Assembly: GCF_009730915.1 (NCBI RefSeq)
Contig: NC_052477.1
Location: 310,001-374,000, forward strand
From: Dioscorea cayenensis subsp. rotundata
Lineage: Eukaryota; Streptophyta; Magnoliopsida; Dioscoreales; Dioscoreaceae
Direction of reading: 5' to 3'
Length of the DNA stretch: 64,000 nt
This document shows, piece by piece, positions 23,715 to 33,366 of the stretch. The first letter of the stretch is position 1; each line of letters begins with the position of its first letter. The position numbers and the translations under genes are program-made. Below the pieces are notes generated by a model, which was given only the letters and a program-made list of their open reading frames with translations, was not told the DNA's origin and searched no databases.

Positions 23715-24151
23715 GGGCCCATGTGAGCGTACTGAGGAAGATCCCTCATCAACTCCTCGGCCAGGATTAAGTAAGACGATCCTCGTAGCCAATCCCTACT
23801 TTCTTCTTCTTCTGGAATCAAAAGCTTCCTCGGTGCAGCCCGCGTCCCATTTCCACGATCGCCTCGATCATCTCTCCTCGCCGCTCGGCCTGAGTCTATC
23901 ACGCGATCTTCCTTCGACGGACGACGGCGACGAAGATCAAACTCGCATACATCCTTACATTGTCGTTCTTGCTGCTGGGATTGTGTCCGGCTTCGACGAC
24001 GGGACGACGGATCAAAGATCAACCGCAGTACACTTCCTTACACGGTTCGTGCTGTGGTGCTCAGGTCCCGCCGGGTCATGCAGAGCTCGCCACTCGCCCA
24101 CGAAGAATCTGATCTCGATTTCATCTTCTCAACCGCGGGCCACGACAACAA

Positions 24152-25151
24152 NNNNNNNNNNNNNNNNNNNNNNNNNNNNNNNNNNNNNNNNNNNNNNNNN
24201 NNNNNNNNNNNNNNNNNNNNNNNNNNNNNNNNNNNNNNNNNNNNNNNNNNNNNNNNNNNNNNNNNNNNNNNNNNNNNNNNNNNNNNNNNNNNNNNNNNNN
24301 NNNNNNNNNNNNNNNNNNNNNNNNNNNNNNNNNNNNNNNNNNNNNNNNNNNNNNNNNNNNNNNNNNNNNNNNNNNNNNNNNNNNNNNNNNNNNNNNNNNN
24401 NNNNNNNNNNNNNNNNNNNNNNNNNNNNNNNNNNNNNNNNNNNNNNNNNNNNNNNNNNNNNNNNNNNNNNNNNNNNNNNNNNNNNNNNNNNNNNNNNNNN
24501 NNNNNNNNNNNNNNNNNNNNNNNNNNNNNNNNNNNNNNNNNNNNNNNNNNNNNNNNNNNNNNNNNNNNNNNNNNNNNNNNNNNNNNNNNNNNNNNNNNNN
24601 NNNNNNNNNNNNNNNNNNNNNNNNNNNNNNNNNNNNNNNNNNNNNNNNNNNNNNNNNNNNNNNNNNNNNNNNNNNNNNNNNNNNNNNNNNNNNNNNNNNN
24701 NNNNNNNNNNNNNNNNNNNNNNNNNNNNNNNNNNNNNNNNNNNNNNNNNNNNNNNNNNNNNNNNNNNNNNNNNNNNNNNNNNNNNNNNNNNNNNNNNNNN
24801 NNNNNNNNNNNNNNNNNNNNNNNNNNNNNNNNNNNNNNNNNNNNNNNNNNNNNNNNNNNNNNNNNNNNNNNNNNNNNNNNNNNNNNNNNNNNNNNNNNNN
24901 NNNNNNNNNNNNNNNNNNNNNNNNNNNNNNNNNNNNNNNNNNNNNNNNNNNNNNNNNNNNNNNNNNNNNNNNNNNNNNNNNNNNNNNNNNNNNNNNNNNN
25001 NNNNNNNNNNNNNNNNNNNNNNNNNNNNNNNNNNNNNNNNNNNNNNNNNNNNNNNNNNNNNNNNNNNNNNNNNNNNNNNNNNNNNNNNNNNNNNNNNNNN
25101 NNNNNNNNNNNNNNNNNNNNNNNNNNNNNNNNNNNNNNNNNNNNNNNNNNN
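24152..25151. other. Assembly gap (1000 N)
   Basis: A run of exactly 1000 N, the usual placeholder for a gap of unknown size. The right end of the MULE and the left edge of the tandem array at 25152 are hidden. Any open frame crossing it is meaningless. Confidence 1.
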
Positions 25152-27250
25152 AACCTTGCAAAATGTCAAAATTTATAAAAATCTTTTCTATTGCATAAAA
25201 TATTACTAGGGGTGTCAAAGTGCAATTTTATATTGAGATTTGACTTCCCAGGTGTTCCAAAGAGCCATGAGCAAATAAAAACTCCAACTATGTGGGTGGG
25301 ACGCTATCTGGTATACAACATTGTAAAGTCTAAATGCAATCCATATAGGAGAATATCAAAAATTTTATAGAGTTATGTGCATCTATGTACAGGTGTAATT
25401 TGAGCAATTTGCAAAGGTTATAGTAAAGGACTCCAACTTTGCTAGAATGGGTATTTTCTTATATTAACTCTTTTAAATAGTGTATCAAATTATAAAATCT
25501 ATGGAGAATAAAATATATAATTTTATATGTGTCAAGTGCAATTTTGTTATTGGGATTTGAGAAATTTTCAAAGGCTATAGTAAGGAAAAAACTCCAACTT
25601 TTTGGATAGACATATTTCATATATAACCTTGCAAAAAGTCTAAATTATAAAAAAAATTTCAATTGGAGAATAAAAATAAAAATTTCATAGGAGTGTCAAG
25701 TGCACCTTTTGTTATTGAGATTTGAGGAATTTTCAAAGGCTATAGTAAGGACTCTAATTTTTGAGTGGAAATATTTCATATATAACCTCGACAAAAGTCT
25801 AAATTACAATAATCTTTATTTTTAAAGAATAAAAATGAAAATTTTATAGGGTGTCAAGTGCAATTTTGTATTGAGATTTGACTATAGGAGGTCAAGTGCA
25901 ATTTTGTTATTGGGATTTGAGGAATTTTCAAAGGTTATAATAAGGAAAAAAAAACTCTAACTTTTTAGATGGACATATTTCATATATAACCTTGCAAAAA
26001 GTCTAAATTATATAAATTTTTTTTTTTTAGGGTGTCAAGTGCAATTTTATTATTGATATTTAAGAAATTTTCAAAGGCTATAGTAAGGAAAAAACTCCAA
26101 TTTTTTGTAGTGGATATATTTCATATATAACCTTACAAAAAGTCTAAATTACAAAAATATTTATTGTTAGTTAATAAAAATGAAAATTTTATAGAGTGTC
26201 AAGTGTAATTTCGTTATTGAGATTTGTGAAATTTTCAAAGGTTATAGTAAGGAAAAAAACTCCAACTTTTTTTGTGGACATATTTCATATTAACTCTTTA
26301 AATAGTATAAATTATAAAAATCTTTTTTCTTGTGGAGAATTAAAATAAAAATTTTATGGGATGTCAAGTGTAATTTTGTTATTGTGATTTGAGAAATTTT
26401 CAAAGGCTATAGTAAAGAAAAAACTCAAACTTTTTTTTGATATATTTCATATATAACCTTGCAAAAATTATGAATTACAAAAACTTTTTTTAGAATAAAA
26501 AAAAAATTATATAGGAATTATGTGTAATTTTTAAAGGTTATCATAAGGCAAAAACTCTTAACTTTGTGAAAGGGTATTTTCATATTAACTCTTTAAACAG
26601 TATAAATTTTAAAAATATTTTTTTTCAAAAAAAAATAATAAAAATTTCATAGGGTGTAAAGTTTAATTTTGTAATTGTGATTTATGCAATTTTTAAAGGC
26701 TATAATAAGGCAAGAGTTTCAATGTTTTAAATGGATGTTTTTTACATATAAATTTGTAAAATGTATAAATTACAAAAATCTCTATTTCCGAGAATAAAAA
26801 TAAAAGTTGTATAAAGGTTAAGTGTGATTTTGTAATTAGATTAAGAAAAATTGTAAATATTATAGTAGGGAAAAAACTCTAATTTTAGAATGAATACTTT
26901 TTATATATAACCCTAAAAAAAAATATAAACTACAAAAGAAGTTTTATGTTGGAGAATAAAAATTTTATAGGGGTTATGTGTAATTTTGTAATTGGGACAT
27001 TCACAATTTTTAAAGGTTATAATAAGTAAAAATTTTTGTTTTTTGAATTGATATTTCACAAATATAACCTTATAAAAATATAAATTGCAAAAATTAGAGA
27101 AAAAAAATTTTTATAGGGGGTTAAATGTAATTTTGTAATTGAGATTTTTGAAAAACTCAAAGGCTATAGTAAGCAAAAATCCCAACTTTTTGAATGAGCA
27201 CTTTTCATATATAAACTTATAAAAAATATAAATTACAAAATTGCTACTAC
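25152..27250. repeat. Satellite-like tandem array, at least 12 diverged units of ~160 bp
   Basis: The core GGCTATAGTAAGGAAAA recurs near 25421, 25571, 25738, 25935, 26078, 26240, 26405, 26537, 26698, 26857, 27015 and 27161, spaced 132-197 bp with a mean near 158. Each unit also has GTGTCAAGTGCAATTTTGT, AACTCCAACTTTTT, TTTCATATATAACCTTG and TCTAAATTACAAAAAT. Homologous to the 166 bp repeats at 13366-13867. The left edge is in the gap. Confidence 0.92.
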
Positions 27251-27649
27251 TCTTATTAATTTTCATAACTGCTGGGGACCGGAGTAAAACTTATATTTCT
27301 GCATGGTTTTCGGCTAGTAAAAAAAATACTCTATCTCGAGTTTATACTTTTATAAAGTTTTGAATATCGTTAAATTTAATTTTTGAAAAAGTTTCAAAGA
27401 TCACTAAGAAAAAAAAAACTATATTTTATTCTTCAAATATACATATATAGGAATTAATAATAACACAAGATAATTAGCAGCTTCTTCACTTCTTCTCATT
27501 CAAAAGATCAATAAAGTTTATCCAATTCCATCAACATAAATGTAAACATGAAGACAAGATGATGATCAGAATTTATTCAAAAGATGATGATCAGAAGATT
27601 ATTTATTTCATTATTAAGAGCATGCAATTAAACTTCATAGTTAACATTA
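27251..27649. other. Intergenic, AT-rich; EC1-like 3' flank
   Basis: AT-rich, with a short duplication of AAAAGATGATGATCAGAA near 27560-27600. No gene. Confidence 0.5.
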
Positions 27650-28078
27650 TTATGGCAGAGCATTAAGGTGTGGTGATGGTGATGATGATGGTGATGGTGG
27701 TGGAGATGAAGATGAGGATGAGGATGAAGGTGAAGTTGAATTAGCATCACAAAAGCCACGAAGTGCATCACCTTCTTCAGGTGTAAATCCTAAAGCAGTA
27801 AGCATGGCTTCAGCTGCCCAACAATGGTGTTCAATGACTCTGATAGCTTTGCAACAACTGGGTCCAAGATAAGTCTCACCATTGAGAAAGAAGAGGATGA
27901 CTTCACCAGTGCAAGACTTCAATGCTAATAGAGATTCCCAACACTTTGCCATTCCTTCTGACCCAACTCTTTCTGCAAGGCTTTCATTATGGACATGCAA
28001 CGCCCTTGCTTCACTCAATGAGAATCTCATCACCATCACTGCCACAATGCAGAGGAAAAGCTTCTTCATTTCAGCCAT
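27650..28078 (-). CDS. EC1: Egg cell-secreted protein 1 (EC1)-like, prolamin-like domain
   Basis: Single exon, 142 aa. An N-terminal signal peptide (KKLFLCIVAVMVMRFSLSEA) is followed by a compact domain with six cysteines in the EC1 order: KCWESL, KSC, a CC pair in GPSCCKAI, HHCW, GFCD. The two EC1 signatures are visible: EVILFFLNGETYLGPSCC and MLTALGFTPEEGDAL. EC1 proteins are stored in egg-cell vesicles and released on sperm arrival to activate sperm for gamete fusion. The sequence starts MAEMKK; Met-4 (28069) is an equally possible start. Unusual: a roughly 30-residue Ser/Pro-rich tail after the last cysteine, encoded by an impure trinucleotide tract (27665-27735), which canonical EC1s lack. 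The wider ECA1/prolamin-like family is the alternative assignment. Confidence 0.88.
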   Translation of the reverse strand: MAEMKKLFLCIVAVMVMRFSLSEARALHVHNESLAERVGSEGMAKCWESLLALKSCTGEVILFFLNGETYLGPSCCKAIRVIEHHCWAAEAMLTALGFTPEEGDALRGFCDANSTSPSSSSSSSSPPPSPSSSPSPHLNALP

Positions 28079-28130
28079 GGACTTTGTTATGCGGTGATTA
28101 TAATAATTCAGATTTACATCTCATGCTGTT

Positions 28131-28140
28131 ATTATATATA
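28131..28140 (-). promoter_or_regulatory. Candidate TATA box of the EC1-like gene
   Basis: Minus-strand TATATATAAT, 53 bp upstream of the ATG, a suitable distance for a short leader. The sequence is low complexity, so this is only a candidate. Confidence 0.35.
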
Positions 28141-28291
28141 TGTATGAATAAATAGACAATATTGCATTAATCATTTAATCATGCATTAATCATGTATGCA
28201 TGCATTGATCAGGGAAGGTGAAGAGGTTCATGTTAATGTGTTACAAATGGATATCTCTTCAGTTTCAAAGAAGATGAAGAGATATAGTCAA

Positions 28292-28325
28292 AAGAAGAAG
28301 AAGAAGAAGAAGAAGGAGAAGAAAA
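28292..28325. repeat. (GAA)n microsatellite
   Basis: GAA/AAG trinucleotide run. On the EC1-like sense strand it is a CTT tract about 215-250 bp upstream of the ATG. Confidence 0.9.
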
Positions 28326-29825
28326 AATAAAGTTTGTGTACGTATGTGCATAGATAATATATATACCTTGGTGACAGGCCATGTGAGTCATGGAAAGGTT
28401 GCTTGAATGGAAGAGACATGATAATTGCAAGCTTTGTACTCTTTCTTCAGGGAAGATTATGTTTAATGTGGATTCATTATATCAAAGTGTATGTACTTGA
28501 GAAAAAGCTCTGGTCAAATGGAGATCTCTACCAAATCAAGACCTTTCCATATTGTTATAAATTTTTACTGCACATACTGAACTTATATATATATATATGA
28601 ATAGCAGAGGAATATATATTGTTGGTTGGTTCCAAACTCCAAAGTGTAAGTAACTTCATTCACATGTAGCTAGCAAGTTAATTAGCAACATCTATTTGGG
28701 TGGACAAATTAAGGAATGGAACAGTTAAATAATAAAAGAAGATGACATCAAAAAAATCAATAAAGGTATAGGTACACTACATCATGAAGAAGAAGTTTTC
28801 TGCAGATGAATTCATTTATTGCAGGAAGACTTTAGTTGAGTATTTATTTTGGTATGCATACCCCATTATTTAAAAGACAGTTGGGGATGTTGGCTCACTT
28901 GTTGTAGGTCCTTCACACTCACATGCAACTCTTTATCATGCTTTCATAGTACAAAGATGTAGGGAGGAAAAGATAGAATGGACTAGTTTTGTGCCTTTCT
29001 CTTCATCATTCTATGCTGCTGCTCACCATGCATGCTCAACACTCAACCTTCTTCAAATCATGCCCAACAAAGACAGTGGTCAGTGGACCCAAAAAAGCAT
29101 AGTGTACAATATATTGTATGTATATATATATATATAATGTAAAATGAAGTGTTGATGAGAATTTTGTGTTTTTTATTTGTGTAGAGTATTAGAGATTTAC
29201 AAACTATTTCTTAAGTCATTGGATCCCAAAGCTGGAATCCAACTTTTCCAGTGACAGGCAGAGATCGTACTAGTTTTATTTTTCACGTCCTTTTTCCATC
29301 AAACTTGTCTCCTCCTTTACTGACCTTGCCTATATTGTATCTCAATCTACATCTCTTTTCTCTCTCTCTCTGTTTCCAAAGCCATTTTGTCATTTCTAAC
29401 ATAGTTTTTCTAACTGTATGCTTTGGTGGAAAAGAGAAGAGTTAAATTCACTCTAAAGGAATGATTTTCTTAAATTAATCTCTTTGAGAAGTGAACCATA
29501 TATATATATGAGATATGTAACTATACATACAATGGACAAGATCTCAGTGGGCAATCTATTCCAGTTCCACATGATATGGAGATATCTCAATCACTTGACA
29601 AGTGGAGATGTGACACCATGTAGTTATTATCATTATTATTATTATTATTAGAGAACTCTAATTATCACTAAAACCATGCTTTATTTGTTGTCACCTGTCT
29701 TTCCAGGTGTTGTTTGAGCCCATTCTAGTCACTTTGTGAGAATAGAATCCAAATGTCACTTCAAACATTCTTAATACAAGTAATTATTTTCAACAACATG
29801 TAAATTTGACTGACCATGCACATTG

Positions 29826-29873
29826 CACACACACACACACACACACACTCTCTCTCTCTCTCTCTCTCTCTCT
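29826..29873. repeat. Compound (CA)n(CT)n microsatellite
   Basis: About 12 CA units pass directly into about 12 CT units, 440 bp upstream of the polygalacturonase start. Confidence 0.95.
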
Positions 29874-30315
29874 TCTTCACTGTCTACAGCAGAAAAACAA
29901 GACCCAGTTGTGCTTTTGTGTGTTTCTTTGGTTCTGTGGTTTTAAGGAGAAGGTGGCAGCTGAAGACAAAAGGTCATGGCCAAAAACTTGACTGTTTCTT
30001 CACTGGAATGCAGAAGGGGTCACTCTCATAATTTCTCTGCTTTCCTATGGTCTTCTTAGTGGTATGCAAAACAAAGGGCCAATCTAATCACTTGAGCTCT
30101 TCTTCCACCCCTCTTGGTGTTAGTGGTTTTGGTACATATCCCAATATATGGACCTTTTATTTTATTTTTTATTTTTATTTTTTGATTTATTATTGCTATT
30201 TGTTTTTAGTCCTCTCTTTTTAATATATGTGTTTGATTTCTCTTACCAAAGGAAATAGTTTGTTTTTGTTGAGGCTTCCCCTTCTGGTTCACTTGGGAGG
30301 TCAGATCTTGTTCTT

Positions 30316-32666
30316 ATGAAGAGATCTGCAATTGTAAGTAGTACTCATTTTAGTTCTTGCTTTCCTTTTTTTTCTATTTCCATTTTCCTTTCAATTTTGT
30401 GGTCTGATCCTTGATGTTCATATGTTTTTAATGGGGAATTGCTAAAAATATTCTGTTTTGTTTCTGGTTCTTGATTTTACTTTCCACATTGTTTTGATAA
30501 CTCACAAATTTGTTTCTCTTCATTTCATTTGTTAAATGCCAAATGATCTGAAGAGTTGAATCCAATTAGATATCTGGATGGATCCTTAGAACCAATACTA
30601 TTGATAATTGTCACTTCTTGTTGTTCTTGTTCAGTGATCAAAATGTTCCCTTTCTTTTTTTTTGTTTTGATGAAAATTAAGTTGTTACTGATTTCTACAT
30701 TCACATTCTCTTGTATTAATTAATGCAATTAAATTTTCCTTACAGTTCTTGAAAGTGCTACTGATTGTTGTTGCACTAATCTGTGGGGAATCATGGGCAA
30801 CCACAGAGCACTTGCATTGCAAGAGAACCAGAAAAATAGTAACTCGACCTCATAGTGTCACAATAACTGAGTTCGGTGCTGTCGGAGATGGTGTCACACT
30901 AAATACTAAAGCATTTCAGAATGCCATCTTTTATCTTCACTCTTTTGCTGATAAAGGAGGTGCTCAGCTATTTGTTCCTGCCGGCCGGTGGCTGACAGGG
31001 AGTTTTAGTCTCATCAGCCACCTAACATTGTCTTTGGACCAGGATGCTGTGATCATTGGTTCTACGGTGAGATGAGCAAAATTCTTTCTTGTCAGAAAAC
31101 AAAATCATATCTTGAATGCATTGGCTCTGTCTCTTTGTTGCTTGATTTGTGTATCTTGTCTAAAATTTGTGATAGTTAATTGTCATTGTTTACTCTTGTT
31201 CGATGTATTATGAATTGCGTGATTGATAGCATGCTTAGCATAACCGAAAAATGTCGAGGTTTAGCAAGTTAGAAGAAGTAATCTAATTTGCAACATTTGT
31301 CAGAGTTCCTCTGATTGGCCGATCATCGAATCATTACCTTCATATGGACGAGGCCGGGAACTACCTGGTAGAAGGCATCAGAGTCTTATTAATGGATCCA
31401 ATCTCACAGATGTGATTATAACTGGTTAGTAAATCTTAGCATCACTTTGTTTTATCATCATTGAATTATTTATCTGATGAATCTTTTGAGGTTTTTTAGG
31501 TGGCAATGGGACCCTCGACGGCCAAGGTGGTGTTTGGTGGGCAATGGTTTAATAATCATACACTGAACTATACACGTCCACATCTTGTAGAACTGATAAA
31601 TTCAACTGGAGTGGTTATTTCCAATTTAACTTTTATGAACTCTCCATTTTGGGCAATTCACCCTGTTTATTGCAGGTTTGTTCTTCCCTCCATTTGATAT
31701 ATGTTAACCTGTTCATCTTGAGAATGTCTTGTTCTTGACGAACAGCGAAGTCCTGATTCACGATGTCACAATCCTCGCCCCTCTGGATTCACCTAACACA
31801 GACGGTATCGATCCAGGTATTCCAATTAGTAATAACTAAATTCAGTTTATTGAAATGCGTTGATCATCATGAACAATGTCAGTAATTACATGCTATGATC
31901 GAGGTAATAAGAAATTGGTATGTATACATATATAGACTCATCAAGCAATGTATGCATTGAGGATTGCTACATCAGCACTGGTGATGATGTGATTGTGATC
32001 AAGAGTGGCTGGGATGAGTACGGGATCGCCTTTGCGCACCCAAGCACAAACATCAGCATTAGTCGAATCACAGGACAAACAAGATCAGGTGCAGGCATTG
32101 CCTTCGGAAGTGAGATGTCCGGCGGTATATCTGAAGTTCAGGTAGCCAACATACATTTGTTCAACTCAAAACATGGTATCAGAATCAAAACATCTCCGGG
32201 CCGAGGCGGGTATGTGAAGAACATACACATCTCGGGTGTGATCATGGAGGATGTCAATATAGCCATCAGAATCCAAGGCAACTACGGCGAGCATCCGGAT
32301 GACAACTTTGACCCCAATGCTCTTCCATTGATTAGCCGAATCACCATGAAGGACATTGTAGGAACTAACATCAGTCTTGCAGGGCTCTTGGCGGGTATTC
32401 CAGGGGACAATTTCAGCAGCATTTGTATGTCTAATATAATCTTCACTGGGACATCATCATCATCTTCATCAAGTCCTGCATGGAAATGTTCAGACATTGA
32501 GGGGTATTCTGACATGGTGTCCCCAGAGTCTTGTGAGCAACTTCATAAGGACATTCCTGAGGACCCTTCAAAAGTTTGTTATGGTCTATATGATTCTTTG
32601 CAGCAGGAGGAACACTATGATAGTGAATTAATGGCATCAAAACCAGACCAGTTGGCCCCAGAATGA
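30316..32666 (+). CDS. Polygalacturonase (glycoside hydrolase family 28), apparent frameshift in exon 4
   Basis: Six exons: 30316-30333, 30746-31066, 31304-31424, 31500-31675, 31746-31816, 31936-32666; about 478 aa. The tiny first exon (MKRSAI) supplies the start of a signal peptide completed by FLKVLLIVVALICGESWA. The GH28 beta-helix follows: ITEFGAVGDGVTLNTKAFQ, then VPAGRWLTGSFSLISHL. The catalytic NTDGID is in exon 5 and GDDVIVIKSG in exon 6; GSEMSGG takes the place of the usual GHG, and RIKTSPGRGGYV provides substrate-binding residues. The product should be secreted and hydrolyse cell-wall homogalacturonan. Oddity: in exon 4 GNGTLDGQGGVWW and WFNNHTLNYTRPHLVEL are in different frames. 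One extra A in GGGCAATGG (31541-31544) explains it and otherwise gives a stop at 31550. The cause could be assembly error or real inactivation. Confidence 0.88.
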
Positions 32667-33366
32667 AAGAGTGTGTGTGATCATTTTATAAGTTGTAATT
32701 GGGCTGAAGAGTGTGTGGATGTCTCTTTGTGATGATATTGATTCATGTCATTTTTTCTATATATATATATATATAGCACAGCTGTGGGATTTTATTACTA
32801 TGGGATTTGATGTTTTATTTGATTGTGAGATTAATATTTATTTTATTTTATTTTATTTTTTGCTGTAATCTTGGCTATAAAAAATCATTGTATTATTACC
32901 CACCAACAATGACAATAATCAGTAAAAACAATTGATGCCCTAACGAGATATATAACAAACAAGAATGAATTAGCTGAACTAATTCCCAAAGAAGCTTTTT
33001 TGTAAAAAACTCAACATCAATCATCATATTTATGCCTGTAAAAAGTGAACTTAAACCCAGCTTGTTCAAACTTGGTTTAAACTCGAAACAAATGCATATA
33101 AGTTCCACCGCACCGTCTTCCGGTAGTTATCCTTGTTTATATAAATAACAATAACATTACAGGCCATTTGGTAACTCATTGGTCAGTTTCTAGTATTACA
33201 AAAATATATATATATATATACAAACTGCCGTGATTCAATAACAGATTGATCAGCTGATCAGCTGTAGTGTTACAAGATTGTATGGGTTAGATCTAGGCTG
33301 AAATGATGAAGAGCAAACATGAAACTAGGTTTGGGGAGGGACAACAAAAAAGAAGATATGAATGAC
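32667..33366. other. 3' intergenic region between convergent genes
   Basis: This stretch is the meeting of the polygalacturonase 3' UTR (+) and the helicase 3' UTR (-). TA runs are at about 32758-32775 and 33206-33222, with TTTTATTTTATTTTATTTT at about 32841-32859. No gene. Confidence 0.6.

Larger units (their letters stand above)
17680..24151 (+). mobile_element. Mutator-like element (MULE), autonomous type, decayed; right end lost in gap
   Basis: The left end starts GGGAAAAATTACCCATCTCA, a terminal sequence style typical of plant MULEs, with TTGATTTTT just outside as a possible 9 bp target copy. Inside, composition changes sharply from AT-rich, CpG-poor flanks to sequence dense in CG dinucleotides. 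A recognisable but frame-broken MULE transposase lies at about 19920-22310 on the plus strand. At 22800-24150 there is further CpG-rich, minus-strand coding-like sequence (a GTAAAG donor at the left edge of 23715-24120) that I cannot identify. The inverted partner of the left end is not seen before the N run at 24152, so the right terminus is inside or beyond the gap. It is a plain DNA transposon. Confidence 0.8.
28141..30315. other. Intergenic region between EC1-like (-) and polygalacturonase (+)
   Basis: A 2.2 kb divergent intergenic region with no gene. It holds a GAA run at 28292-28325, a TTA run at about 29627-29650, the CA/CT microsatellite at 29826-29873, TA runs near 28580 and 29130, and a pyrimidine-rich leader-like stretch at 30140-30300 before the polygalacturonase start. 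Confidence 0.6.

Noticed and set aside
23833-25218. Very long open frames on both strands across 24152-25151
   Set aside because: They exist only because N bases contain no stop codons.
31978-32130. Loss of the catalytic histidine motif (GHG) as evidence that the polygalacturonase is dead
   Set aside because: GSEMSGG at this position is the normal form in one large plant GH28 clade; the frame slip, not this, is the anomaly.
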